Assembly: GCF_004138165.1 (NCBI RefSeq)
Contig: NZ_RYFF01000006.1
Location: 62,001 to 126,000 of the forward strand
Reading direction: 5' to 3'
Length of the DNA stretch: 64,000 bases
Origin: Candidatus Chloroploca sp. Khr17
GTDB taxonomy: Bacteria > Chloroflexota > Chloroflexia > Chloroflexales > Chloroflexaceae
This document shows positions 11,817-20,215 of the stretch, one piece after another (positions within the stretch are counted from its first letter, which is position 1; each line of letters opens with the position of its first letter). The notes under the pieces are model-generated. The model was not told the origin of the DNA. It searched no databases and was given only the letters and a program-made list of their open reading frames with translations. Made by a program: the position numbers and the translations under genes.

Positions 11817-13150
11817 TGAAGATCCTGGTACTTGGCTCCGATGGGCGCGCCCATGCGCTGGTCTGGAAGCTCTTTCACCATACCAGCGCCGACGTCTTGG
11901 TTGCGCCAGGGAATGGTGGTGCCTCGTTGCTCGCGCCTGTGGTCGAGCTTGATGCTACCAATGCCGTCGCGATCGCCCGCTGGGCTTTTAGCGAACAGAT
12001 CGACCTCATCGTGCCAGCCGATACGACGGCCCTCGCAGCCGGGTTGGTTGATGAGGTTGTCGCGATGCATATCGGGGTGTGTGGTCCGGCACTACGGGCA
12101 ACCCGTCTCGAAACAAGCCGTTGCTCTGCCCGTGCTTTTCTCGAACGCCACGGGCTGCCGCTCGCCCCTGGGCGCGTCTGTGAGGATCTGGCAACGGCCG
12201 AAAAATATCTGGCCGCCCACGCCCTGCCGGTTATGATCAGAGCGGATCAACTCGAAGATGGCGCTGGCATCTACACCGAACGCTACGCGGCGCTCGAAGG
12301 CCTGAGGGCAAGTTATGCCAATCGCTCGGTCGCCGGACCAGAGGCCGGGGTCGTGATTGAAAACTATCTGCCTGGGCCAACCTTTAGCTTTACGGTACTC
12401 ACCGACGGCAGCACCGCCGTGCCCCTCTTGCCCGTCCATACCTATGATCGCCTTGGGCCAGAACCAGCAAGCCCACATGCCCCGGGGATGGGGGCCGCAA
12501 CCGGCAATTCCACCTATGCCCAGAAACTCGGCCACTTCCTCCATACCCGCATCATGCAACCTTTGGTTGCCGCCCTCACCCTCGACCAGATCCCTTACTG
12601 GGGCTTTCTCGGCATCGATGGGATCATTACCCAGAAGGGACCGATCATCACCGGTCTTCGCTGCAGCCTGCGTGATATGGAAGCCCAGACCGTTTTGCCA
12701 CGCCTCGATGACGATCTCGAACCACTGATCGAGGCAACCATTGCCCGTCGCCTCGACCAAATCGCCCCGCTCCGCTGGAAAGACGAAGCAAGTGTCGCCC
12801 TCGCCCTTGTGACCATGGGCTACCCTCATCATTACCCAGCCGGCGCACCTATCGCCGGGTTGAGCGAGCTTGATGAAGGCATCCTCGTCTTTCATGACCA
12901 GACCCGCCACCCCGCCGGGCTGCAGCATGCCCCCGCTCAGCCCCACCGCGGCCTCGCAACCTTATTCACTGGCAATAATCCTGGTTTGAGCGGACGGCCA
13001 ACGATCACCGGGGGGCATGTTCTTACCGTCGTCGCGATGGGGGCCACCCTGGCTGGTGCCCGTGGACGTGCCTTGCTCAACGCCGAACGCATCACCTTTC
13101 CGGGACGCACCTACCGTGAAGATATCGGTCTCCATCTTTTTCAGGCTTGA
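11816..13150 (+). CDS. PurD-like ATP-grasp protein with degraded active site
   Basis: A 444-aa homologue of phosphoribosylamine-glycine ligase (GAR synthetase). The fold markers are clear: GSDGRAHALVWKL at 8-19, an SVAGPEAGVVIENYLPG block, PGMGAA and the C-terminal FPGRTYREDIG. The ATP-grasp residues are not. The KADGLAAGKG motif reads RADQLEDGAG at 142-151, QDHKR reads HTYDR, and the metal-binding LEFNxRFGDPETQ reads TGLRCSLRDMEAQ, losing the Glu and Asn. Catalysis of the GAR reaction is unlikely. It may be a paralogue with a new role in the C1 cluster, and a canonical purD is expected elsewhere. The start is a GTG overlapping the folD stop. Confidence 0.75.
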   Translation: MKILVLGSDGRAHALVWKLFHHTSADVLVAPGNGGASLLAPVVELDATNAVAIARWAFSEQIDLIVPADTTALAAGLVDEVVAMHIGVCGPALRATRLETSRCSARAFLERHGLPLAPGRVCEDLATAEKYLAAHALPVMIRADQLEDGAGIYTERYAALEGLRASYANRSVAGPEAGVVIENYLPGPTFSFTVLTDGSTAVPLLPVHTYDRLGPEPASPHAPGMGAATGNSTYAQKLGHFLHTRIMQPLVAALTLDQIPYWGFLGIDGIITQKGPIITGLRCSLRDMEAQTVLPRLDDDLEPLIEATIARRLDQIAPLRWKDEASVALALVTMGYPHHYPAGAPIAGLSELDEGILVFHDQTRHPAGLQHAPAQPHRGLATLFTGNNPGLSGRPTITGGHVLTVVAMGATLAGARGRALLNAERITFPGRTYREDIGLHLFQA

Positions 13151-13175
13151 CTCTCATGACGCAGCGTGTTATACT
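13147..13175 (+). promoter_or_regulatory. Promoter of the phasin gene
   Basis: TTGACT at 13147-13152 and TATACT at 13170-13175 are separated by 17 bp. The -35 box overlaps the stop codon of the PurD-like gene. A 13-bp palindrome, AACGCAGTGCGTT, follows at about 13183-13195 and could be an operator. Confidence 0.6.
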
Positions 13176-13286
13176 CTGTTTATAACGCAGTGCGTTAGAG
13201 CCTGCAAACGAAAAATGAGTGTGGTATGATATCACACAACAGGTTGCAGGGCTTGTTTATAGACACACAAGATTGGGAGGAAAATC

Positions 13287-13772
13287 ATGGCCGTAACACC
13301 TGATGAGGTCGAGGTTAACGTTCGCGAAATCGAAGAGCAGCCCGAAGCTGAAAAGCAGATGGTGCCAATCTTTGACGTTGTTCGCCGCATGATCCTGGCG
13401 GGCTTTGGGGCGTTTGCCCTGACACGTGATGAAGCCGAGCATTTCCTGAACCGCCTGGTGGAGCGGGGTGAGATCGCGCAGAAGGATGCGCAGCATCTAA
13501 TCGAAGAGACGGTCGGTAAATTCCGTCAGGTCGCGCAAACACCAACCGTGCAGGTCGAAAACAGCGTGCAGAACCTGTCCACCCAGGTAGAGACGGGCCT
13601 CGAGCAGATGCTGAACCGGATGAACATCCCTTCCAAGCGCGATATTGACGAACTGAGCGCCAAGATCGCCCAGCTCGCTGCCCGCGTCGAGGAACTCCGC
13701 CGTGCAGATCCTACCCCGACAGCCAGCAAGCCTCGTGCAGGCAAGGCTGCCGATGGTAAAGCTGACGAATAG
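13287..13772 (+). CDS. Phasin-like PHA granule-associated protein
   Basis: A 161-aa phasin of the PhaF/PhaI type that coats polyhydroxyalkanoate granules. An amphipathic segment, VVRRMILAGFGAFALTRDEA (about 31-50), is followed by a heptad-like helix. The family phrase NIPSKRDIDELSAKIAQLAA sits near the C terminus, with a Lys/Ala/Pro-rich tail (SKPRAGKAADGKADE) like the DNA-binding tails of PhaF. GGGAGG precedes the ATG. A hairpin follows the stop, then the PhaR-type regulator gene on the same strand. Confidence 0.78.
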   Translation: MAVTPDEVEVNVREIEEQPEAEKQMVPIFDVVRRMILAGFGAFALTRDEAEHFLNRLVERGEIAQKDAQHLIEETVGKFRQVAQTPTVQVENSVQNLSTQVETGLEQMLNRMNIPSKRDIDELSAKIAQLAARVEELRRADPTPTASKPRAGKAADGKADE

Positions 13773-13791
13773 TCCTGTCATTCCCCCTGCG

Positions 13792-13839
13792 CAGATGAGC
13801 GCAGCAGGTCGATCCCGTTCGACTTGCTGCGCTCATCTG
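13792..13839 (+). terminator. 21-bp hairpin after the phasin gene
   Basis: Arms 13792-13812 and 13819-13839 pair with one G-T wobble around a six-base loop. It lies 20 bp after the phasin stop and separates it from phaR. There is no strong T-tract, so termination efficiency is uncertain. Confidence 0.5.
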
Positions 13840-13865
13840 TCTCGTCAACGCGGAAGCACACGAAT

Positions 13866-13884
13866 TGACACAGCGTGTTATAAT
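13866..13884 (+). promoter_or_regulatory. Promoter/operator motif before phaR, shared with phasin promoter
   Basis: A 19-bp stretch ending in TATAAT (13879-13884) matches 13157-13175 upstream of the phasin at 17 of 19 positions; the shared core is CAGCGTGTTATA. No -35 hexamer is found at 17 bp. The common block may be the binding site of a shared regulator, most simply PhaR itself. Confidence 0.45.
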
Positions 13885-13916
13885 AGATGTACCGCGCTGA
13901 AAGAGATCCGAGTGCT

Positions 13917-14447
13917 ATGAATGTGATAAAGAAATACGCGAATCGCAAGCTTTACCATACCAACCGCAAGCAATACATTACGCTTGATGGCATTGCCAAG
14001 TTGGTGCAAGAGGGCGAGCCTGTCCGGGTACTTGATAATGAGACGGGCGAAGATATTACTTCGGTCATTCTGGCCCAAGTGGTGCTTCAGTCGCGTGGGC
14101 GCAATGGCACGCAGTTGCCCACCCAACTCTTAACCGGGTTGATCCAGGTTGGCGGCGATACGATCTCTAGTTTGCGACGTTCACTCGCAACGTCGCTCGG
14201 CGGGGCCGAAGTTCTTGATGGCGAAATTGAACGTCGGATTGATTATCTGGTGGTGACAGGGGCGTTGACCGCTGAAGAAAGTCAGCGCTGGCGACATTTG
14301 TTGACCGGAAGTCATTTCAATCAACCTGCCGAAAATTCCATTGATGCCATGCCGAGCCGCAATGACGTGGCTCGCTTACACGAACAGGTTGATGCGCTCT
14401 CTCTGATTATTGAGCAGTTAGCAAATCAACGCGAGCACGAGGTCTAA
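13917..14447 (+). CDS. phaR: PhaR-type PHA synthesis regulator
   Basis: A 176-aa protein with the PHB/PHA accumulation regulator DNA-binding domain in its first ~60 residues: VIKKYANRKLYHTNRKQYIT followed by LDGIAKLVQEGEPVRVLDNETGED. In the family this domain represses phasin and PHA genes until polymer binds it. I took the ATG at 13917, giving the conserved MNVIKKYANRKLY start, over a frame opening at 13887. The C-terminal part is helical and differs from proteobacterial PhaR. It lies just downstream of the phasin gene. Confidence 0.85.
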   Translation: MNVIKKYANRKLYHTNRKQYITLDGIAKLVQEGEPVRVLDNETGEDITSVILAQVVLQSRGRNGTQLPTQLLTGLIQVGGDTISSLRRSLATSLGGAEVLDGEIERRIDYLVVTGALTAEESQRWRHLLTGSHFNQPAENSIDAMPSRNDVARLHEQVDALSLIIEQLANQREHEV

Positions 14448-14509
14448 GTCGTTTGGGTCATCGCCTGGTGCGGCCCAGAACCGTACCTACATTCCTAGAT
14501 GGGGCATCT

Positions 14510-15751
14510 ATGCAACGCAGCAAGACCGCCCTTGTGCTGGCGGGTGGTGGAGTCGCCGGGGCAGCGTACGAAATCGGTGCGATGTGCGCAATTGATCAGC
14601 TCCTTGATCAAGTGTCGGTGAATGAGTTCGATATCTATGTTGGTACCAGTGCCGGTGGGCTGATTGCGTCTTGCCTCGCGAATAATATCTCCCCACGCAC
14701 CCTTCTCTCTGTCCTCAATAGTTCGCTGCTTGGCATTGATCAGCTCGCACCGCAGCATCTCTTTTCACTCGATGTGCCGGGGATGTTCAAGCGCATCCAA
14801 CGGTTGCCCGGGGCTATCGGTACGATGCTCCGCCGTATGCTGGCTGAAGGTGAGACCTTTACGCTGCTCGATACGGTTGAGTATCTCGCCTCTGGCTTGC
14901 CAACCGGGCTCTATGATACGCATATGCTCGAAGAGTATCTGCGTTCCGCTCTTTCCCAACCAGGCCGAAGCAATCGCTTTGCCGATCTCCCCCATCAACT
15001 CGCGATTGTGGCGACCGATCTCGATACCGGTGAACGTGCGGTCTTTGGCAAACCACCCCTGCAGGATGTCCCGATTTCGCAGGCGGTTTGTGCTTCCGCT
15101 GCCATTCCCCTCTTCTATCGCCCTGTCTTGATCAATAATCACTACTATATTGACGGGGGTATTCGTGGTACTGCGAGCCTTGATGTCGCCATCGAGTCAG
15201 GTGCCGAGTTGATCGTTTGTATCAACCCAATGGTGCCGTTTGATAACCACAACCATAAACCCGGTGCCGGGCTCAATGATGAGGGTATTCACCGTGTGGG
15301 GAGCCAGGTCTTCCGTACTTTCATCCACGCTGGTCTCCACTACCATATGAAGCAGGTGCGCCGTCGCCATCCTGAAGTGGATATTGTGCTGATCGAGCCG
15401 ACCCGTGATGACCATGTGATGTTTGGCGATAGCACGATGCGCTATCATACCCGCCTGAAGATTGCGCAACACGGCTATGAAACCGTCGCACGCCACCTCA
15501 ACGAGCACTACACCTACTACAAGGCCATGATGGGACGCCACGGGGTGCAGATCAGCAATAAACGCATTACCCACGATCTGCGCAATCTTGCCTCAGTGGG
15601 CAATGATGTGCGCAATGTCCACGCCGCCCTCGCCGCCGATGGGTCACTCCATAGCGCTCCGGCCGGGCTGGCCCATACCCTCGCTGAACTCGACCGCCTC
15701 ATTACGCGCCTCGAGCAACAACCTGCTCGGCCTGCCCATCAAGTGAGGTAA
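14510..15751 (+). CDS. Patatin-like phospholipase/esterase
   Basis: A 413-aa patatin-fold serine hydrolase. It has the oxyanion-hole GGGVAGAA at 12-19, the nucleophile elbow GTSAGG near 48-53 and the catalytic Asp in DGGIRG near 215. No signal peptide is seen, so it should act in the cytoplasm or at granule surfaces. A GTG/TTG-initiated extension to 14453 is possible, but the ATG at 14510 gives the family-typical MQRSKTALVLAGGG start. Its position 62 bp after phaR suggests lipid or PHA-granule metabolism; that link is inference. Confidence 0.85.
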   Translation: MQRSKTALVLAGGGVAGAAYEIGAMCAIDQLLDQVSVNEFDIYVGTSAGGLIASCLANNISPRTLLSVLNSSLLGIDQLAPQHLFSLDVPGMFKRIQRLPGAIGTMLRRMLAEGETFTLLDTVEYLASGLPTGLYDTHMLEEYLRSALSQPGRSNRFADLPHQLAIVATDLDTGERAVFGKPPLQDVPISQAVCASAAIPLFYRPVLINNHYYIDGGIRGTASLDVAIESGAELIVCINPMVPFDNHNHKPGAGLNDEGIHRVGSQVFRTFIHAGLHYHMKQVRRRHPEVDIVLIEPTRDDHVMFGDSTMRYHTRLKIAQHGYETVARHLNEHYTYYKAMMGRHGVQISNKRITHDLRNLASVGNDVRNVHAALAADGSLHSAPAGLAHTLAELDRLITRLEQQPARPAHQVR

Positions 15752-15761
15752 TGCCGCTACG

Positions 15762-15818
15762 CGACGACGACCCAAAGAACCGGCTAGCGCAGCTAGCCGG
15801 TTCTTTGGGTCGTCGTCG
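15762..15818. terminator. 27-bp perfect hairpin between convergent genes
   Basis: Arms 15762-15788 and 15792-15818 are exactly complementary with a three-base loop. It is centred between the patatin gene (+) and pspC (-), so it probably ends both transcripts. Confidence 0.7.
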
Positions 15819-15831
15819 GGCCACGTTCTAC

Positions 15832-16446
15832 TTAGCGTTTGCGCAAGAGGAGCATGCCCCCCGCGATGATCAACAATACTGGGAAGATCAAGGACATGTT
15901 GATCCCGAGTTGCTCAAGGAAGATCAAGCTCCCAATGCCCAGCAAAATGATCCCGAGCAAACGCCAGCTACGTTTGCGCCGTGGCCCCCCCTCGAGCACG
16001 AGATCGGCACCATAGGGCCGGGCAGGATCGGCACCGACCGGGGCATTAGGATCAAGCATCTGGCCTGTGTATGGGTCAAAACGGTAGACCGGCGCATCAG
16101 GTGCAGCCGCAAAATTGGCATCACCCCCGAGCCGCGTCCGCGCTCCCTCTTGACGTTGCCCAACCAGTACCTCACGCGCTAGAGCGCCTTGAACCTGTTG
16201 CTGCTCATCAAGGTAGCCATAGGTTGATGAAGCCTGATGCTGCTTCTCTGCGACCGTGGCCGCTGCGCCCCTGGGCATAATCATCCAGAGGACAAGATAG
16301 ATCGGGAGGCCAAAGCCACTCGTCAGCGTCACGACCACAAAAAGTAACCGGACGATCACCGGGTCAATAGCAAAGTATTCGGCGAGACCACCGCAGACCC
16401 CCGCCACCATCGATTCGCTGGTGCTACGGGTAAGGCGCGCTTGCAT
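15832..16446 (-). CDS. PspC-domain membrane protein
   Basis: A 204-aa envelope-stress type protein. The N-terminal PspC domain carries RLTRSTSESMVAGVCGGLAE at 4-23 and a membrane helix ending IYLVLWMIMP. A hydrophilic ~90-residue middle follows, then a C-terminal hydrophobic hairpin (RLLGIILLGIGSLIFLEQLG to LLIIAGGMLLL) like LiaF/DUF5668 tails. AAGGAG precedes the ATG. No psp operon partners are adjacent. Confidence 0.85.
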   Translation of the reverse strand: MQARLTRSTSESMVAGVCGGLAEYFAIDPVIVRLLFVVVTLTSGFGLPIYLVLWMIMPRGAAATVAEKQHQASSTYGYLDEQQQVQGALAREVLVGQRQEGARTRLGGDANFAAAPDAPVYRFDPYTGQMLDPNAPVGADPARPYGADLVLEGGPRRKRSWRLLGIILLGIGSLIFLEQLGINMSLIFPVLLIIAGGMLLLRKR

Positions 16447-16512
16447 GGGTTGCTCCTTCTCAGATCACAGGGCGGTCAATCTGCCGCTTCTAACCCTTTG
16501 ACGCTGCAACCC

Positions 16513-17346
16513 TCACGCTTGTTGCACCTTTTCACAGTGACCACACACCGCGCAGGTGCGGCTGGTGTTGCGCGGGTCTACCGCAATCACCAACACGCCC
16601 GCTTGCTGCGCCTTGTAGGTGACAAAGCTCCGCAACTGCCGAAAAGCCCAACTCGTACGAAGACGACGCTGCGAACGTCGACAACCGTGATCTGTGCGCT
16701 TGCGGATATGGCTCAACTCCTCAAGCGCCAGTGCCTTCCGTTCCGTCTTCGCTTTCGCGACCAACTTCTTGCTGATGCAGTGATTGACATCCCGCTGGAA
16801 GCGCGTCTCACGACGGGCGTTCTTCCGTAACCGCCAGCGGGCGCGGCGCGTGTTTGCTTTCTGAAGTCGCTGACGATGGCGGAAACGCCGTTCACGAATC
16901 CGCTTCACATCCTCGCCGCTATAGGTCTCACCATCACTATCGACGGCAAGGTTGACGATGCCGAAATCGACCCCCAGGAAGCCGGTTGGCTCGTCGGGCG
17001 TGGGGTTGAGCTTGGTCTGCGTGATGTGCAGGAAGAACTGCCCATCACGCTGCACCAGTTCCGCTCCGCCGATCTTCCAACTCGTGTCGTAGAGATGGCG
17101 GCGCTGAAACTCGCCCAGCACCAGTTGGCCCATGACCCGCCCCGTGAGGGTGTTCAGGCTCACGCGGTCGAGGCTCATCATTCCGAACGCCTGTGCAAGC
17201 GTACGCGAAAGCGGGCGAAAGCAGGGCGCTCCTCCCAGGCGTAAACGTCCTGGGTTTCCGCGCCTAAAGGAAAGCATTCTATGAGAATTGAGTACTCTGC
17301 ATCGGATCGTGCTGCCAGCACGCATTGGAACGTCATACCCGGCCAT
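16513..17346 (-). pseudogene. TnpB (IS200/IS605 OrfB) remnant
   Basis: The frame encodes most of an IS605-family TnpB. It has a VSLNTLTGR block, the first RuvC Asp in FLGVDFGIVNLAV, LALEEL with the second acidic residue, and SRTCAVCGHC, the first half of the zinc finger. It stops nine residues later, so the second CxxC and the third RuvC Asp (NADxNAA) are absent. About 100 N-terminal residues of a normal TnpB are also missing. No tnpA and no clear element ends were found. This is probably an inactive relic of RNA-guided nuclease ancestry. Confidence 0.75.
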
Positions 17347-17381
17347 CTACAATCCAAAAGCTGCCATCTGAAATGGCAAGA

Positions 17382-17414
17382 GTGACGGTACATGTCACAG
17401 GAGTCTTCTATACT
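17382..17414 (+). promoter_or_regulatory. Possible promoter/operator of the TPR gene
   Basis: An inverted repeat GTGAC...GTCAC spans 17382-17398, just ahead of a TATACT at 17409-17414. No convincing -35 box is seen. The repeat may be a regulator site. Confidence 0.3.
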
Positions 17415-17448
17415 GTCTACAAAGCCCCACGCAAAGGAGTTTTCATCA

Positions 17449-18315
17449 ATGTCATCACAGGCTCGCAAATCGTGGCCCACACTCACCACCGGGCACCCCT
17501 TCAACTGGCTTGGCAAGCAACTCTTGCTTGTGCCCGAAGCGGTGCTCTTGCTCGTGGTGCTGCTTTTCCACGTCCTGCTTGGCGGTAGCCTGCTCACTGC
17601 CTTGATCGGCCTTGCCCTCATGCTCTACCTTGCACTCCGCCTCAGTCTCCTGGGGATAGCACGCCAAGCTGTCATGACAGCCAGTTATGCACGCGCTGAA
17701 CAGGTGCTCACATGGCTGCTGTGCCTCTATCCATACTCGGCCGATGCGTATGCCTTGCAAGGAGCTACCTTGTTGGCACGGGGCCAGAGCGAAGCCGCGA
17801 TCATGGCCTTTCAGCGGGCGATTGCGCTCTTTCCTGCACATCCCGAGTTGCACGCAACGCTGAGTGCCGCCCTGCTCGATGTTGGGCTCTTCCACGAAGC
17901 ACGCCAAGCCGCAACCCAGGCCCTTGAGCTTGATCCACGTTCGGCAAGTGCCTACCTGCAACTCGCCGGCATCGAGGAACAACTGGGCAAACCCGTCGCG
18001 TCCATCGAAATGCTCTTGCGCTCAGGGCTGGCCGTGCATCCAGCGCCTCCCGATGAAGCCGCTTTGCGCTGTGCGCTGATCGCTCTCTTGCTCAATCAGC
18101 AGCGCAGCCACGAGGCCAGACACATGCTCACTTTGATTGAACCCTTGCTCCCAGCATGCCCTGCCCCGCAACGTGCCGACATCCATTTCTATCTTGGGAC
18201 GCTGCTCAACGCTATTGACGCGCCCGAGCAGGCGCGCCTCCATTTCGAGCAGAGTACGCAGATCGACCCGCGTGGTCGTCACGCTGCCGATGCCTGGCGT
18301 GCCGGCAGACAGTAA
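17449..18315 (+). CDS. Membrane-anchored tetratricopeptide repeat protein
   Basis: A 288-aa protein with two N-terminal membrane helices (about residues 26-70: LLLVPEAVLLLVVLLFHVLL and ALIGLALMLYLALRL), followed by at least four TPR units ending in the family PxSAxAYLQLA and DPRG signatures. It should act as a scaffold at the membrane. ATG at 17449 with AAAGGAG upstream was preferred to the frame opening at 17392. Partners are unknown; the neighbouring divergent operon encodes wall hydrolases. Confidence 0.75.
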   Translation: MSSQARKSWPTLTTGHPFNWLGKQLLLVPEAVLLLVVLLFHVLLGGSLLTALIGLALMLYLALRLSLLGIARQAVMTASYARAEQVLTWLLCLYPYSADAYALQGATLLARGQSEAAIMAFQRAIALFPAHPELHATLSAALLDVGLFHEARQAATQALELDPRSASAYLQLAGIEEQLGKPVASIEMLLRSGLAVHPAPPDEAALRCALIALLLNQQRSHEARHMLTLIEPLLPACPAPQRADIHFYLGTLLNAIDAPEQARLHFEQSTQIDPRGRHAADAWRAGRQ

Positions 18316-18348
18316 GTATAAACACATTAGTACGCTTGTGATCTGCTC

Positions 18349-18552
18349 AGTAGTAGGTAACAAAAGTTTTCTGCTCTCGGGCGTTGGCTTCGACAAGCTT
18401 AGCCAACGGCGGACGATGGGCGTTGCGAGACGTCCCCAGTCGTCCATGCATCGGGGCCACCAAGAAACGCAGAGCGTAGCTCATCTTCGTTTATTCGTGA
18501 TCAGCATTCGTGGTCGGCGGCGCTACCGGGAAACGTACGTTGACAGACTACT
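18349..18552. mobile_element. MITE-like inverted-repeat element, family B, copy A
   Basis: A 204-bp element with imperfect terminal inverted repeats. The left end reads AGTAGTAGGTAAC...GTTTTCTG; the right end, on its other strand, reads AGTAGTCTGTCAACG...GTTTCC. Related copies lie at 20772-20873 and 55498-55594. Its right end reaches the first base of the M23 peptidase stop codon. The interior has a short hairpin (TTGGCT/AGCCAA near 18384) and no ORF. Confidence 0.55.
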
Positions 18553-19223
18553 CAAGGAACCAACTCGAACGGGCTGAAATCGAGGGGATTGCGATTGACC
18601 CACGCACCATTGACCTTTTCCCAGACCTGATAATCAAGGTGCGGACCCGACGACATCCCAGATGATCCCATCGTGCCAATAAGATCGCCACGGGCAACAA
18701 CCTGCCCGTTGCTTACCGTAAAAGTAGCCAGATGAGCATACCCCGTACGATACGCATCGTTGACGATCCAGACATGATTGCCAGCGGGATGACTATTTGG
18801 CGTGACGGTGATAGCCCCGTCGTGGGTTGCATAAATCGGATGGTTCCAACTACCCTGGGGATCAGCCATGCCATTACCGGTGCTGTCGATCGCCAGATCA
18901 ATCGCCCCCCAGACATTCGCCGGGGCATGCGTGCCAACGCCATACCCCTGCGTCATCACTGTACTGGTTGCCCGCAGCGGGTTGCCATAAGGACGCTGCG
19001 CATCTGGTTGACCACGCCCCTGTTGAGGTTCAGCGACGGCGCGTAGGCTATTGTCGTTGGCCGAGACCAGCGCATTCGTCATGACCGCCGGGGCAAGGCC
19101 TTGCCAGCGCGTATACTGCACTGGCTCGTCGTGAGCGCGCAACCACAAGGCCAGGATGCCAAGCGAGACCACAACCAAGAAGATCAACGGGCGGCGCCTG
19201 CTCTGAGCATAGGGGGCACCCAT
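18552..19223 (-). CDS. M23-family peptidase, membrane-anchored
   Basis: A 223-aa LytM-type endopeptidase. One N-terminal helix (PLIFLVVVSLGILALWLRA) should be a signal anchor, placing the domain outside the membrane to cut peptidoglycan cross-links. The zinc motif HxxxxxxxAIDLA is present, with GYAHLATFTVSNGQVVARGD and GSSGMSSGPHLDYQVW. The usual HLHFE zinc-binding His is Asp here (HLD), so metal binding may be altered. Third gene of a same-strand operon with the glucosaminidase-like and VCBS-like genes. Confidence 0.82.
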   Translation of the reverse strand: MGAPYAQSRRRPLIFLVVVSLGILALWLRAHDEPVQYTRWQGLAPAVMTNALVSANDNSLRAVAEPQQGRGQPDAQRPYGNPLRATSTVMTQGYGVGTHAPANVWGAIDLAIDSTGNGMADPQGSWNHPIYATHDGAITVTPNSHPAGNHVWIVNDAYRTGYAHLATFTVSNGQVVARGDLIGTMGSSGMSSGPHLDYQVWEKVNGAWVNRNPLDFSPFELVP

Positions 19224-19225
19224 AA

Positions 19226-20215
19226 CTACTGTACCCCCTGGGTACGCCAGCGATCAACGAGATTCTGGACGACGTTGACATAGCCGTTGACATCATTTTC
19301 AAAGGAAGGTGCATAGACAGGAATGATATCGGCGACCGTTTGATGCCCGCGCCCCTGCAGATACTCAACATCGATCAGACGGTACCAATCGGCAATGCCC
19401 TCGTTCCACGAAGGATAATCACGAAATCGACCATAACAGGTTGCATACCCGGCACAGATAATATTGCCAACATTATGCGTCGTTGAGCCATCAGGCTTGA
19501 GCCCGGCCCAACCCTGAGCGGTACCAGCACCGCTCTCGTGAATGAAAAAGGCAACTGCAAAAGCCGGATCAATGCCACGCTGCTGCCCCAGATCAAACCA
19601 TACGTCACCCGTGCCGGTGGCTGGTGAACCGTACGAGGCCAGGATCGCATCAATCTGCTGTGGTGTTAGGCTCGGCGCGGCACGCAAGCTATAATCACCC
19701 GGAGGACGGGCATCACTCAGAAACACGGCACTCAGGCTATTGGTAACCTGCGGCTGCCCCTCAGAAAATACTTGTGTGCTCCAATTGCTGATTAAACCAC
19801 CGTTACCATCAGGACGCATTAGCACCAGCACCAGCAGGCTGAGCAGGGCCACACCCCCAAGGATGAGCCACTGCTTGAAACCACTGATTGATGGAGCGGA
19901 AGGCAGTGACGCAAGATGCATCCCTGTGCGAAAATTGGTGCGAGCCGTCTGATGTTCAAAGCGGATCGCCTCTTCGGTAAGCTCATCAAAACGCTGCTCT
20001 GAACGCTGCAGTGGTTCGCTTGCCACCGCATACGCTTCATTGTCGCCAGGCAGTTCGTCAAGTGGGGCAGGACGGGCACGTGTGGGTAGCGGCAGATCAT
20101 CGCCCTTTAGCCAGTCAAGCGAAGAACGACGCATTCGTGGCACCGGCCGCGAAGCAGCTGGCGCTCCCCTGGATGTACTGCGACGTCTGACTGAATCTTC
20201 GTCAAACCTGTTCAC
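19226..20215 (-). CDS. Glucosaminidase/lysozyme-like membrane protein
   Basis: A 329-aa protein: a cytoplasmic N-terminal region of ~110 residues rich in Arg, Ser and Pro, one membrane helix (WLILGGVALLSLLVLVLM, about 115-132), and an extracellular domain of the mannosyl-glycoprotein endo-beta-N-acetylglucosaminidase type. FFIHESGAGT holds the probable catalytic Glu, followed by GLKPDGSTTHNVGNI and YPSWNEGIADWYRLI. It should hydrolyse peptidoglycan. It overlaps the upstream gene by four bases and is 2 bp from the M23 gene, so it is part of a wall-remodelling operon. Confidence 0.75.
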   Translation of the reverse strand: MNRFDEDSVRRRSTSRGAPAASRPVPRMRRSSLDWLKGDDLPLPTRARPAPLDELPGDNEAYAVASEPLQRSEQRFDELTEEAIRFEHQTARTNFRTGMHLASLPSAPSISGFKQWLILGGVALLSLLVLVLMRPDGNGGLISNWSTQVFSEGQPQVTNSLSAVFLSDARPPGDYSLRAAPSLTPQQIDAILASYGSPATGTGDVWFDLGQQRGIDPAFAVAFFIHESGAGTAQGWAGLKPDGSTTHNVGNIICAGYATCYGRFRDYPSWNEGIADWYRLIDVEYLQGRGHQTVADIIPVYAPSFENDVNGYVNVVQNLVDRWRTQGVQ

